A DNA stretch of 64,000 nucleotides from assembly GCA_022495005.1 (NCBI GenBank), contig JAGYXB010000135.1:2294001-2358000 (forward strand). Reading direction: 5' to 3'. A program made the position numbers and the translations under genes. Each line of letters starts with the position of its first letter. Position 1 is the stretch's first letter. The notes under the pieces are model-generated. The model was not told the origin of the DNA. It ran no database searches and worked only from the letters and a program-made list of their open reading frames with translations. This document shows positions 1 to 13,110 of this stretch, piece by piece. The DNA comes from Rhyacophila brunnea. Taxonomy: Eukaryota > Arthropoda > Insecta > Trichoptera > Rhyacophilidae.

Positions 1-3000
1 GTAAAATAACGTCTAATTAAAATGTTATTATTTTCAAAATTGGTAACATTTTCCAGTAAATACCTACATGTCGTTGATAAATATCCGTAAGACTTCATTT
101 ACCTATCATAAATTATAAATGCACATTGCATACATAGCGTCGCCTACAATACGAATAAACGAGATAGATCTTAAAGTACATGTGACAGAGAAAGACGTGC
201 TCAATCGTGAGAAATAATGATTGTGAAAAATTATTAGACTTATTTAAATAATAATATGTTGCCAAGATAGGCATCACCAGAACGGACAGAATTTATCAGC
301 ATCGTAAAGGAAAAGTTAATGGATTAATCCAGTAAAAAAACTTATCCATTGAAATAGAAAAAAAAACTATTGTTTATAATATTAAGAATATAATTTGAAA
401 AGCATAGTTGACTAAATTGTATTCATGTAATAGAATACAAGGTTTTCAAATATACTCTTGTCTTTTCTCTGTCTAATGAATTCAGCTCGGCGAATAGTAA
501 AAGTACTTTTAGGTTACATAATTTTATTAGGTAACCGTAAGAATTGTACGATCCCAACTTATTTTAGGCGCCAAAACTCTTTCATAAACAAAAACCCATA
601 CATTCTTGAAATTACCAAGCGTTGTTCCGCAAGAAAACTCAATTTTCTCTTCAGCAAAGACCGTTTGTCTCAAATTTACTTTTTATGGTTTTATTACCTA
701 AGCAGTATTATTTTTCCCGAGGAATTAAGTAGTATAAAACGTTTCCATTTCGATGGTAGATGAGTCGCGTGCTTTATTCACGGTCCTTGTACACGTGATA
801 TTCTGTACAGGACAGTTCACAAGCAGTAATCTTTGGATACAATTTCTCTATTTACAATTTTTTGAAATGTCAATATTAGTAAGATCTATTAATATATTTT
901 CACTTCACTAAATTAATGAATTAATTATCAAAATTACGCACTAAACTCTTTTTGAGCTTAATTTCTGAAAACAATGTACGTATATTATTCTTTCTTATTA
1001 GTACAATTTTTCTTTTACATAATTTTGTCAAGAATAGATATGTTTATTTCTCAACATTATTGAATTTTAATTTGATTAAACTTGATTTATTTGACATATA
1101 TTTACAAATAATAAATTATAATACCTATGACATAAACATAACAAAAAGATATGTAAAAGTAAAGTATTACATAAGTCAACACCATGAAATATACATGGAG
1201 GTTAAGTAGACTCTATTTTAAGAATTTATAAAACAACGTCCACCTTAATATATCATTATGTACTTAGTGTAATTAAACTGCTATGCAATATCATGAGGTT
1301 TTATACGGTCTGGTCTGGGATGAATGAGGTCGTATAATGTTGAAAAAAATCAAGTCATAATGGGTATCAAAATATGTTATATAAAGGTACATAATATTAT
1401 CATATGAAAATATTTTTACACTATCTACTAAAATCTTTTTTTATTATTACTATTTCATGTCTAGAATAGATAATATTTTCATTTTTAAATATATATCAAC
1501 CTGTTTATGCTTAGGTACAGTCTTATATGGGTATTGCCCTCTATTATATGTCTGTCAAAAATTGCAACCTTTCATTTTCGGATGCCTAAGGAATTTTAAT
1601 TATTCGATTCGACACTATCACTCCATCTTCCGCCTTCTGGCATACTATAAAAATATTAGTTTGTCTGCCTAAACTACGAAAATGGCTGTGTCATCTAAAG
1701 CGAAAATATTAATGCATATTTAAACATTTGCAAAAAAAATACAGAAACTGCTACAGGCTCATTTTTACTAACATATATATTATTATTATAATTTTTCTCC
1801 TATGGTTACCTAAAGATTTTTCAACATATTTTTAGAATTTATGTTTAATGTTAATTCTTTATAAAGCCATCACAATTAATTAACAGTTTTAAATGTTTGA
1901 CAGTACGTAACCGGTATTAATATAAAATCAAATCTGTGGAAAAGGCACAAAACATGTCAACGAAATCTGTCCATCAAATTATCACTCACTATTCGTCAGT
2001 CTTTTATCAACCTAGCTACCTGTGCTATTGTTTTATTTACGACCAGTAGTGAAAAGGTAGCGTTGACACAGACACCGAGCAATTGGACTGTTTACACGTG
2101 CTTTAAATGTCTTTATTACATACATACCTAACATATAAAGCAGCTTTTGCCTCGCACATCTGACACTTTAAACATTTGCATAATCAGTTTTATCACCAAT
2201 TTATTTAATTAAATAATAACATAACCAGATTAACCCAAAAACTAAGTAGATACCTCAAATAATAACATATGTTTTTTTACAGTAAATAATTCAGTTATAT
2301 TTCAGATACATATTGTGTGGTGTGTTTCTAATTTTCTTATCACTTCAAATTTTTTAACTGCGTATTCTTGGTAAAAAGATTTCCTTTCTTCTTGTCATCC
2401 CCTATTTAAAATCAGCCACCGTCAGGGCGATATTTGCTTTATCGTAGCATAGATTTAATATAATTGTATGCTACGCATAGTTGTTCGGCGAAGCTGCATA
2501 CGTACCAATATTCTCTCTTATATTCATTTTCCATGTCTACCGTAAGATATATCAATTTAAATAAAAAAATATTTAAATGGCGACGAGGGTAGATTTTATC
2601 TTTTCAAATAGAAATATACACCTGATATAAGAGGTGCATTTTTATACAAATAATGTAAATGTAACGATATTATATCTATATATGAAAAAAAAAAAATTTA
2701 TATGTACCAATTATACTTTTTATTATTTTTTATTCAACAGAAAATTGTTTCTCTTTTAACTACTACTACAAGGTTAAAAATTGTTTACGCCAATTTCCTT
2801 GCATCCCCCTCCAAATAATCCGAAATCATGCCCTCCCGTGTTCTTCTGGACGCATTTCATTGACTATTATAGAACTAGGCTGACAATTGATAATCAAACA
2901 ATTAAATTCAACTACTGATAACTTTAAAGCACTAGGTTTTCAACCCAAACCCACCATAAACATAACAAATGTGCGAGTGAGTGATCTGGAGTCCAGGAGT

Positions 3001-3680
3001 GATCCAAGATTCCAAGACAAACACCATCAAAAAGTTATTAGAATCTTTCCATCCATCCTACTCCACCCAAACTCAACATATCAAAACAGAGTCCATTAAA
3101 ATTAACGCCATAAAATTAGTACTTCGAGCTGGTACTTGTAGTGATGATGAAAGCCTATTGACGAGAACTTTCGTAATCGTGAATGGGGTGGCAAAATAAA
3201 TAGATACATAGAGTAGTTGTATATAATATAGCCGTGTGTAAAACACTCATGTTTTATTAATGGACAATATTTCAAAATATGGACATGAAGAAAAAGTAAT
3301 TCTAAGTTATCATTGTGTATTAAGCTTTAAGCTTCTGAGACCGGAAGGGAAAAGTTTTCAAAATCACGTTACCCTTTAAAGTTTTCACAAACTGATAAAT
3401 TATTGCTCTCGTACGGCTATAGATTGTTTTCGAAAAATCAGATTTATTTATGAGACAAAGCGAATATTCCGCATTCACTATCCTCCACAGCGTCCGATCA
3501 AATAGTTTCAACACAAATAGAAATACTCGTCCTAAACATTTTATTACGATGAATTTACTGATAAGTATATTATTTAAATTTTGACCGAAATACAGACTAA
3601 AACTAAAAATTTAAAAGATCTCAGCCATTTTTATGGGTTTTTGAAACACCGCAGATAACGTAGTGTGTCAAAATTATACG
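1..3680. other. AT-rich non-coding DNA
   Basis: Apart from the 46-bp repeat at 1201 there is only AT-rich sequence with short chance ORFs. Overlapping ORFs at 2887-3199 resemble nothing known to me. Confidence 0.7.
1201..1246 (+). repeat. 46-bp dispersed repeat, copy 1
   Basis: GTTAAG(T/C)AGAC(T/C)CTATTTTAAG, then AATTTATAAAACAACGTCCA and CCT. It is nearly identical to 12630-12676, differing at about three positions, while flanking sequence is unrelated. Confidence 0.75.
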
Positions 3681-3684
3681 GACA

Positions 3685-3785
3685 CCGGTGTCAGTAGCGT
3701 AATTGGTTAAGAGTACTCACCCGGAAAGTGAAAGATGTAAGTTATAGGATTTTTGAGACTTTTCAGATGTATGTGTTTTTATCAA
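3685..3785 (+). repeat. tRNA-like SINE with A box TAGCGTAATTGG
   Basis: TAGCGTAATTGGTTAAGAG (3694-3712) fits a Pol III A box. ACTCACCCGGAAAGTGAAAG and GATGTAAGTTATAGGAT follow in the place of the anticodon and T arms. The B box is degraded. Related copies lie at 4153, 13035 and 36688. Confidence 0.6.
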
Positions 3786-3992
3786 AAATAATGCTACATT
3801 CATTAATCCTGACCATATAAAATTATTTGTATCAAAACTAAAATTTACATCACTCCTGATGCCATATATTATATACATTTAGTAATTCAACATTACATTA
3901 CGAAAACGGTAGCCATTTCGGAACTTAGAAATACTTCACATAGCATAGTTATTAGGAATTATTATTCGCAAGCAGGACACTTAGGTTGGTAT

Positions 3993-4098
3993 TATTGATT
4001 AATTTAATAAAACTCAAAAAATAGCGGATAATAAAAGTATTAAATAATAAAAGTGGAATAAGTACTAAAATTTTTGCATTTTATTAAATTAATCAATA
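3993..4098. repeat. 20-bp perfect inverted repeat, AT-only
   Basis: The arm TATTGATTAATTTAATAAAA (3993-4012) is reverse complemented exactly at 4079-4098, with a 66-bp loop. Being AT-rich, it is less striking than the hairpin at 7.5 kb. Confidence 0.75.
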
Positions 4099-4152
4099 TA
4101 ATACAATGCAGTTTCACCATGAATTGACAGTTAACACAATAAAAGAAACTAA

Positions 4153-4210
4153 GGTAGGTAGTTTAAACAATTAGAAGCACTCACCCGGAAAATGATCTAT
4201 GTATTTGATT
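4153..4210 (+). repeat. short relic of the TAGCGTAATTGG SINE
   Basis: GTAGTTTAAACAATTAGAAG and CACTCACCCGGAAAATGAT parallel the copy at 3685 in the same orientation, 450 bp away. Confidence 0.45.
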
Positions 4211-4219
4211 TTTTTTTAT

Positions 4220-5294
4220 GATTATGTTATATTTTCAATAAAAAGAGTTCTATATTATAAAATACTGTGTATCTTCAGTTTTTGAATAAAATAATATAAT
4301 TTAAAAATCGACTTAGTTAGGTTAATATTTTATATTGTTACGTCATGTTATGAATTAAAAGTAAAGCTTTGTTCAGGTGGGTACTTATTTCGGCATTAAA
4401 CTTATTCTATAAAACTATTAACGTCCGTGTAATGTTTTGCACGTGCCATCGTTGGCAACAACCGCCGCCGAACGCCCCCCAGTTTTATCCCCTGGGAGAC
4501 AAACGGCCTCACGCTTCTCTTATTTGTTTATTTTAAGGAACAACCAGCTGGGATTGTTTATTGGACGTGCCTTACAAGACACCATTTCTCCAAAAGAACT
4601 CACACACGTGAACATACATATACACATACGAAAAGAATGATTCTTTTCTATCCCCTCCCCCCACTTCACAATCCCAAACACCTTTTTACAGAGTTTGTTT
4701 TTCTATATTTTTTCTTCTGCCGAATCCCGCAACACCCGGCATCGTATATCATAGCCCGATTGCCGTATACGTTTCTGACAGCTTTCTCCGCGAAAGTACA
4801 TACCCACTATTTGCCTTAGAATCCTTCCGTTTCGTCTGTTGAGCGATTCGTTTTTTTTTCTGACGAAATAAAAATACACACATCCTCGTGCAAGGATTTA
4901 ATGCGACGCATTTTTTATTTGGCTTCATAATGCGGACGCAGCGTAATTGGTGTCAATTATTTTACTGCGCTGGTAAATTTACATAAAAACAGAATATTAT
5001 TATTTGGTATCCCTATATACACAAGCACCTTTATTGTAAATATGCGCATTCCAAAATCACGTTTATATTATTTATATACGCATGCACTTAAACACATAAT
5101 ATCGTCAGCAGGGATATAATTCATTAGATGCATTAGTTTATTATTAATTGCACATTATGAGTTTTACCTCTGATATAATGATATAGTATGTATATCGCAT
5201 AACATTGTGATAATATATACTATTATTACCCTTATGCCGCTATAAGGGATTCAGGCTTATACCGTGGCGATTTCGGAATGACGTTTGATATTTT
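4220..5294. other. non-coding; moderately GC-richer 4430-4830
   Basis: Pyrimidine-rich tracts (CCCCTCCCCCCAC near 4652) and CACGTG words at 4441 and 4606 lie in 4430-4830. Two short ORFs there do not look like genes. Confidence 0.5.
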
Positions 5295-5302
5295 ATCACA
5301 AC

Positions 5303-5954
5303 TAGGGATTTCAATCCCGGGATCCCGAGCTATTTTCGATACCTATGAATCCCGGGATTGATAAACATAATCCCGAAACTTTCGGGATTGATTTTTTTTA
5401 TCAATTTTTATTGAAAATAAAATAAAAACAAAAATATAACAGAAAAAATACTTTAAATAACAAATAACTACATTAGAAATAAACTAAGTTTGAATGAAGT
5501 TTGATATATACCCATGTGTACACATGGGTATTATTGCCGATTTATTTTATTTTTTCACATAAATTAATGAAAATGAGAAAGATTGGAAAAAAACAATGCT
5601 TCGCACTATTCCTTCATGATCCCATACGTTTTCCGGCAGTTTAATATTTGGCTGATTTATTAGATTTATGAAGCGTAAAGGCCATAAGTACACCATGATT
5701 TGCTTTACTATTTTAAATCTCGCTAACCCATTCGTTAAGTCTTTACTATCACAAACAGCGATCTCATATTAAATTCACATTAATATTTATATTACGATAT
5801 TTTATACTCCATTAAACTTATGTATTTCCAAGATTGAACATATACAATATTAACAATTTATATTAACAATGGAAAAAATTCCAATCCCGGGATTGTCAAA
5901 TTATAATCCCGAAATCCTGGGATCAGAGTTTTGGCTCGGGATTAGATTCCCCTA
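5303..5954. mobile_element. non-autonomous hAT-like element with subterminal CCCGGG motifs
   Basis: The element is 652 bp. It begins TAGGGATTTCAATCCCG, and its other end, reverse-complemented, reads TAGGGGAATCTAATCCCG. The perfect 8-bp target-site duplication ATCACAAC is at 5295-5302 and 5955-5962. Both subterminal regions carry several copies of ATCCCGGGAT-like and ATCCCGAA-like sites, likely transposase-binding repeats. The centre is AT-rich with no coding trace, but holds a perfect 24-bp palindrome at 5508-5531. Confidence 0.9.
5508..5531. repeat. perfect 24-bp palindrome inside the hAT-like element
   Basis: The arm ATACCCATGTGT (5508-5519) is followed at once by its exact reverse complement, with no spacer. 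It sits near the centre of the element and contains two CATGTG/CACATG E-box-like halves around TGTACA. Confidence 0.9.
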
Positions 5955-6454
5955 ATCACAACTAAATTACGTACGTATTCTAAAATTTTAAAACGGTATC
6001 TATTTACACGGTGTTGTTTTTCTCTGATCTACGAGTAGCTATGCCCGACCAAGTCGCTTTATTAACCGCTTCGGATAATGAACTTATTTTATTATATTAT
6101 TATCACAATATGTGTGATATTTTTTTAGAGAAGCAGAATTAAAATTCTTGTATCCCTCACCTAAATAGCTTATAATGAATAACTTCGCTCGATTGGCTAT
6201 GCCTATTAATAATTATAACTGTGAAATAATTCAACGCGTCTTGAACGTTTTTTAGTGTTTAGTGTTTTAGTTTTAGTTTATTTTAGTGTAATATGAAAAA
6301 TTTGCCTTAAAAAGGCTCTCGGTCACTGGAGTTTTTTTTTAATTCTGCGCTACAAAAACATTATTTCAAAACCATCATAATGTAATAAATTTTATCACGC
6401 AAACGCCAGCTCAATTAACGAACAATGAAATTTAATAAACTATTTCATTTACTT

Positions 6455-6720
6455 AACGAATAATTCCAAAGATTTAAAAATTAAAAATTCTATATATTGA
6501 ACATACATAATTTGAAAACATCTCATGTATATTGATTTAATATTAATTGATGAGTGTTTCATGTAAGAACTACTAGTTAAATTTGTCCTTATTAAGTAGA
6601 ATGCCCGTAGCTTAATTGGAAAAGCACATTGGTACAAATCCAGTGGTATCAAGTTTAAGTCCCGTCGGGTCTCGTATTTTTTTCAAAAGGTTTCTTCTAG
6701 TGGGTATATAGGTACGTGAA
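6455..6720 (+). repeat. tRNA-like repeat of the inverted-arm family
   Basis: The central block 6600-6672 resembles a tRNA: GCCCGTAGCTTAATTGG (A-box-like), a paired CATTGG/CCAGTG anticodon-like stem and GTTTAAGTCCCGTCGGG (degenerate B box and acceptor). The left flank contains GAACATACATAATTTGAAAA, the reverse complement of the right-arm body in related copies. The B-box core GTTCGA is mutated to GTTTAA, so this is not a functional tRNA gene. Confidence 0.65.
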
Positions 6721-7541
6721 ATTAAAAAAATATATATATTATATTCAATATAATATTGAAAATTATTTTTTTTTATCATCATGATTTTCACATTAAAAAA
6801 ACAGCCGATATAAGCTATTGTTTCTAAATGGCCATTTCAGTTTACGCAAAAATAATAATTGATCGTGAATCATCAAACACCACAAAACATACTTATTTTG
6901 AATATTTGTTTAAAATAGATTAAACATCTGGCTATTCTTCACAATTACAATTATTTTCTTTTACGCGTATTGTCGTAACAGTAACACACATTTTGAAATT
7001 TCTTTTAAGTTTGTTTATTTAGCTTTGGTTTGTAGTTAACAGCGTTAACCGCTTAATAAAACACCATTTGAGCTGCTTTTTTTGAAAATCACCCACTTAG
7101 TTTTGGTAAAGTGTTAAACACCTCTTAAAACAATAGTTTTATAGTTGATTTGGCCAACATATGGGTTTAATAGTAACCATAAAGTACCTACTTAAAGATA
7201 CACTGTTTTAAATCTCGATTACATTCGATAATAAATATATAATAATATAGAGGGTGATAAATAATTATTTTACAATTATTATTTTATTGAAGCCATGGTT
7301 ATTTACCAAAGATGCAACTTATCATGACGAGATAACAATAAATATAACAATTAAAATTATTAATAATAAATTATATATAGGTAGGTACCCTCTATTCATT
7401 GATGGTGATTTATTTTATATTAAATACTAAATAGGTACATATACAAAAAAATGTTAAATTATTACTACCAATTGATAATAACCTCAGTAGTATAAATACT
7501 CGTGCTTTTTGCAGTGGACTGTAAGTTTAAGATGCTTAAAT

Positions 7542-7688
7542 TAAATAAAAATATAATTAATATTAAATTCTACAGGTTTTTTAAAAAGGTTTGTCGATAG
7601 CTATTTCGGTTGTAACACCATTATCAAGACTATCGACAAACCTTTTTAAAAAACCTGTAGAATTTAATATTAATTATATTTTCATTTA
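7542..7688. repeat. near-perfect 59-bp hairpin (foldback)
   Basis: Arms 7542-7600 and 7630-7688 are reverse complements with a single mismatch (7547/7683), and the inner 53 bp pair perfectly. The loop is 29 nt. The 12-bp direct repeat TTTAAGATGCTT flanks the structure at 7526-7537 and 7731-7742 and could be an insertion duplication. The inner stem contains CTACAGGTTTTTTAAAAAGG. Such an intact stem implies recent origin or selection. Confidence 0.93.
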
Positions 7689-8779
7689 TTTTAAAATGGA
7701 ATTCTACCAAGTAAATGCTAACTCAATTAATTTAAGATGCTTGTTGATGACGGATCTAGTGGGGGGAGGTTAAACAGTGATTCAATCCAGGCACGAACAT
7801 TTGATGTTGAGATGGCTGGTGCGCTGGAACTGGTTCTATGTTCACGTACTCATGCACTGGTATGCGGACGGTTCGGAATATCACTCTCATGGTTTAAGAG
7901 GGGTTCCTATATGCCAAAAGAGAACCTAGCGGAAAAATACGAAGCTTGCCATTTGAGATTTTTTTTGATAATTTACTATTTCAACTGTATTAATTAATAA
8001 ATATGTATCTGAAAACATTAAAAAGATTTTTTCTAATTCAAAAATAAACTTACAATTGTAAAAAAATGTTATTAAATGTGAATTCGTTGCAGGGTCAAAT
8101 CTTATTATTACATTATATTTTATAGTCATATTTATTATTTAAATTTAGTTTATTAAGTTTTCGATTCTTTGACGTTTAGATTTTTGACTAATTCATCGTT
8201 TTAATATTTTTTATATTTATTTTAAAAAACATCGATTTTTATAAAAATATAAATGTGTATAACTTCAAATCCTTTTTATTTATATGAAATTTTATTTTAG
8301 GTATGGTCCCAATATTGAAGCTTGATTGATGGTATATATTTAGTAGAAACGGCGTTTGTCGAAATGTTTAATTATGCCACATTTTTTCCAGTCGTTAAAA
8401 AACAAATGCGGTGAAAATTATTCCTTTCTGTTTAATTTTCTCACGGAACATTTGTTAATATTCCGTTGATTTTATATCATCATAGTTTTTACACCCTCCC
8501 TTCCGTCTGTTCCCAATAGTTATATATTATCACACTGTATCAAACTCTCCTAGGGATGACTTTATATTAAATGGACGACCCCAAAGTGGTGTTGTCTTAA
8601 GAGCCAATTTTAAATTGCATATGAAAGATATCCATCCGTTTTGTTTTGCTCTCAAGTAAATGGTTTTTTTTTATTTATAAAAAAAATAACTCTCGACAAC
8701 AGTAGAATCATTAATGAAAGTTTCCTACCAAACTATTTAACCGTCACATCTACCCAATTTAGATATATTACCGAGATTC

Positions 8780-9060
8780 GGAAAACAAATCACTGACAGC
8801 AAAAACGCTCGAGACGCCGAGAGAAGATGAAAATAGGCGTCGGGTGCAGCCCAAGTACAAGACAAGTGTGCTTGTTTATAATCAGATGACGTAAATTACA
8901 AGTTGTTTCTGCGTGGAGGCACTATGTTACGTTCTCAGTCAAATCATCTAAGTGTTGCGTAAATTGCTTCAGCCGTGACAATGACATTTCGTATTTTGTT
9001 TCATGACGTTTTCGAAGGGAGGCTAATTGACAGAGGGTTCGTCAGTTAGGGATATTTCTT
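8780..9060. promoter_or_regulatory. candidate conserved non-coding stretch
   Basis: GC-richer DNA without ORFs contains AGACGCCGAGAGAAGATG, AATCAGATGACGTAAATTAC (CRE-like TGACGTAA) and CATGACGTTTTCG. It ends beside the LINE remnant at 9.2 kb. Confidence 0.25.
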
Positions 9061-9197
9061 ATTGTTTTGATTTCATATCCTATTAAGCAGACAAACAAAC
9101 TTTTAAATTATCGCAATTAAGCAAATTGCCTACTCCCACTACCAAATACCATTTTTATTCAGTGTAATTTTTAATTAAGCTGTTTTTATTAAATGAA

Positions 9198-9478
9198 ACA
9201 TCGTCATCAGCCAGGGTAATCCACTGATGAATGAAGCCATTCCCTTGCTCCTTCTTCTCTCTTCGGTCTAGGGTTATTTGCTGTTATGTACATTCATTGA
9301 TCTTAAGACTTGGATTTAGTAGATTTTAGGGCGTCCATGTGGTCGTTTATCCATTTCTATTTTAATGCTTGACGACATTTATCACATTATATACTATTGT
9401 CGGCCACCTTATCACTTATATTCTTTTATCGTTATACCTAGAATGTACCTTCCCATGTCACAAGATATAACACTGTAG
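9198..9478 (-). pseudogene. RTE-like LINE ORF2 C-terminus, degenerate and internally deleted
   Basis: The minus strand reads MGRYILGITIKEYK, then after stops KRPHGRPKIY, then GMASFISGLPWL. These correspond in order to the landmarks of the better-preserved fragment at 60585-60965 (MLGI.., GRPTTRW.., terminal block). The segment between the first two landmarks is shorter here, implying an internal deletion. Multiple stops are present. Confidence 0.55.
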
Positions 9479-12400
9479 CATTTGTTATTGACTATACATG
9501 GTTTGGAACACCTCAGAAATGAGTATTATATTTATTAGAACAAATATTTTCATAAATCTGATCTCGGCCAATGTAAGCTACCAATTAAGCAATCTGTACT
9601 ATACATACTGCCTTGCTAAGTTAAGAGGCAGTGTTTTGGTTTGACTGAAATGAGAATCTCTAAACATATACTGCCTATTATTTAACGATTATGTCAAAAC
9701 ATTCCAATAATTTTCATAATATAAGAGAAAAAGTCGTGTAAAAGTTGGATTCTCATTTTACTAAATCAAAAAAACTTTTTACTTAGCAGTTTACTAATCA
9801 CGCCAAAATTTACTATGTGGCCGACGTTTTATTTCGAATTTCGTTCATTTCGGTCAAAATATTTTGTGATTGTAAATAAAGACATTATTTTACGTTAAGA
9901 GCATACTTCAGTGAAACGGCAAATAATTTTCAACTATAGGTGCGACGAAATTTTGGACTCGCTGGCAATCGGAGAGCGAAAGTCGAGCTTTGAACACGTC
10001 AATTTGTTTCGTGATGGCGACGGCGGTATTAATTCTTAAATCATATAAAGATGACTAAAAAACGCTACCCATTTACTTGGAAAAGAAAACATGTCAATGA
10101 ATATATTATTTTTGTTACTAATAGAACAATAAATAGAACATTAAATGGACGCATGTTTAATTTTTATGACAAATTATATTTTATTTACACGCGCATCGCC
10201 TAGTCACGATCTTTTTAGACCGTGCCCCAGCCTTAATTTCTTAAATGTCATTGTACCTCATTGCCCATTACAAATTTGGAACCACTTATTATTATAAGAT
10301 AAAAATTATATTTGTCTTCAAGTATGGCATAATAATAAAATTATTCTAAAATAACATATAAAACTCAATTTTTTATTATGATTGATCTAAGTATGTTTAT
10401 AGCTAAAATACAATACTTAACTTCATGTAGGTAAGTTAATTTCAGACTTTTTCATTATATGTAATGTGTGTATTGTTTTAATTATACCAGATTAAGATAT
10501 ATGCTGTTCATAGTTAATTGACTATTTTCTAGAAAATAACGTCGACGTGGAGTTTTTTCTACTCAGATCGTGGCTATCTGTTTTTGGGATAAGCCCGAGC
10601 CTTCGAGATATTTTCCCCTTGCTTCTCTGCTGCCTAATTTATCTGCTCCAATCTGCTTCTTAAGCGAAGAGAAGTTAAGCCGCATGGCTAGACATAAAAA
10701 TAAGTGGAAGTCATCACCATTCTTTAACTTTGTTGGAGCCAGAATTCAACCAACGTAAATGATTTCAACACTGTAATATACTATGTTGATTTATTTTTGT
10801 TTTCCTAAAAATCTGACGTAATCAATGATTTTTTTTAAACCAAATGCGTTAAGTATACAAAAGTAATATATTCAATATAATAGAATTATAGAAAATCTTT
10901 GAATGTAGTAGATACATAACTTATCAAAGATTAAAGTTTTTAAAGTACATAAGACGGTTAATAATTATAATAAAACTAACCGAAGGCCAAGAAATCAGAT
11001 ATTTTAAAGTTTCCAAGCTTAAAGAAATCTTTATTGTTTGAATTCATAATTACATACATAATTCGTAAGATCTTAATAATTAGTATAATCAAAATTAAAA
11101 TATATTATGTAAATATCAAATATTGATAAATGCCCCAATACATAATATAGATTCTATTTAAAGCTAGTACAGATAAAGTTAGCAAACAAAACATTACACC
11201 AATAACCTCGAATGTTAGAGTAACTTTAAATTTATTCTACCCGTACGTATCGGGTAATATTAATTTTTGATAATTAATTGCATATTGTTTATAATTTATT
11301 TTCCTAACCAAATTGAGGTAATATCGCGAGCATAACAGCTAGAGTTGGGCCGTAGCCCGGAGACAACATTGATTTACATGTCTAGATCAATTCTTGGTAG
11401 CTCATTGAAATAACCAGAAGAAAACAGATCATCGAACATGACACACTTGAATCTAATAGTAATGGATTAAGAAGAGCTGCTTGAAATAAATTAAACTTCA
11501 TTACAGCAGCGTAAACAAGTTCATAAAAATGCTCGGATCTACCTACAGGCGTATGATGGTATTATTGGTTCAGCATAACAACTATGTAGTATTTTCTCTG
11601 TCGAATTATGATAAATTGTTATTAAGTTGTTTCCCAGCATAGATCTAAGCTAATATGCTCATGTAACAAGCTTGCACGTGGAGTGGGAGTAAACACTATT
11701 GGCGTATTTACAAATTGTGTAATAAAAGTGATATATTATTTCAGTTTTATATAAAATTAAACCAAAATTAAACGTTTCTTCTATACCATATTTTAACTAC
11801 CAAGTAGCAATTCCCATATCATACCACATTTTCTCTCACAGAGAGTAGTTCTGGGTAGATTTTGTATTATTATTAAGCCATGCAGTAAAATTAATATCAT
11901 GTGCTGTAGTGTGGGTGAGTTTTATTTATTCATTATATTGTGTATTGTGTAAATGATAATACTGAAATAAATTATTGTAAAGCAGATAAAAAAACCAAGA
12001 CGTTCTATAATGTAAATGTCAAATTTCTTGTTGCACCGGATCTCTCTATTATCACATTTTATTTTTTTTTCTGTCGAGCAATTTTGCTAAGGAGATGGCG
12101 TCCTTACCCCATCTACCTCACATTATCGGATGCTTAGGTTAATGCTGTATCCGTGAAACGTCATCGATACTGCTACCTACTGCTATTACATTAAAAACTT
12201 ATCCGATTTAAATATACAATTTTAGATATTTTAATAATATTTTTTTTGTTCAATACTGAATTTATACAAGATTTATAAAAATATTAGATTATTTATTATT
12301 GAAAAACGTCACAAACATTACATATTATTAAAAAAAACTTACTTACTTACTCGAATCACCTGTTTTACTGTCCATGTGAGTATTTCTATGCTTTGTAACT

Positions 12401-12629
12401 GTTTAATTAATTACTAATTTTAACTTTTAACCTATTACTAACTAATGAATCATTTTTCAATTTATTTATTTCAATTTTTTTTTAACATATTGTGGAAATT
12501 ACAAATTATAAGTTTAAAACGTTCACAACATGACATTTTTAGAAACAAAGATATATAAAACAGTATTACATAAAAAAATAGATAGATCAGTAGATAAATT
12601 AGATAGGTACAAGTAAGTACACCGGATGA

Positions 12630-12676
12630 GTTAAGCAGACCCTATTTTAAGAATTTATAAAACAACGTCCACCTAA
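12630..12676 (+). repeat. 46-bp dispersed repeat, copy 2
   Basis: This is the second copy of the 1201-1246 repeat. Its end forms a small stem, CCACCTAA...TTAGGTGG, with the sequence just downstream (to about 12696). Confidence 0.75.
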
Positions 12677-13034
12677 ACTCATTCTCACTTAGGTGGAATA
12701 TATCAACACCCGAAGCAATTTCGTTGAACATAGTTATCGCCCTCCCAATTGGCATTACCAGTGGCAGGTTGGTTCTGCACCTTGGGAGAATAAACAACTA
12801 ATGGTCTCTATTTCTAAGATAGTTATCAGGGACACACAGGTCAACACTGCCCAGAATGGCAGAGTTCTCATTTATACCTCATATAAGTCGAAAAAAATAC
12901 GTAGCTAAATAAAGATTTCTTCTAAATTGCAGACTGCAGTATGTAAGCATGCCTAGTATGTAAGAGAAAGTCAGTTGGATAAAGCCACGGATAGTATCCA
13001 TACAACCTCAAGTAAAGGAGTCTCAATCATATAT

Positions 13035-13110
13035 GGATCGATAGCTTAACATCTTGATAGTGAAAGATGTATGTATAGACTCACTCAGTCCAACCTTTTT
13101 TTATCGGATT
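13035..13110 (+). repeat. relic of the TAGCGTAATTGG SINE
   Basis: GATCGATAGCTTAACATCTT, GATAGTGAAAGATGTATGTA and GACTCACTCAGTCCAACC match the family head. The B-box region keeps AGACTCACTC where the 36.7-kb copy has GAATCTGACTC. Confidence 0.5.

Larger units (their letters stand above)
7743..12629. other. AT-rich non-coding DNA
   Basis: Contains the island at 8780-9060 and the LINE remnant at 9198-9478. A 62-codon ORF at 10570-10758 is not recognisable. Otherwise AT-rich with no clear element. Confidence 0.6.

Noticed and set aside
458..763. 101-codon ORF on the plus strand
   Set aside because: AT-rich codons with a Phe/Ile/Tyr/Asn-heavy translation and no domain; such ORFs arise by chance at this composition.
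2887..3199. Two overlapping ORFs as a gag-like remnant
   Set aside because: No zinc knuckle or other landmark could be seen and the two frames do not join sensibly.
6600..6672. Intact tRNA gene
   Set aside because: Cloverleaf-like pairing exists, but position 33 is not T, the T-loop is GTTTAA rather than GTTCGA, and the block recurs within a repeat family.
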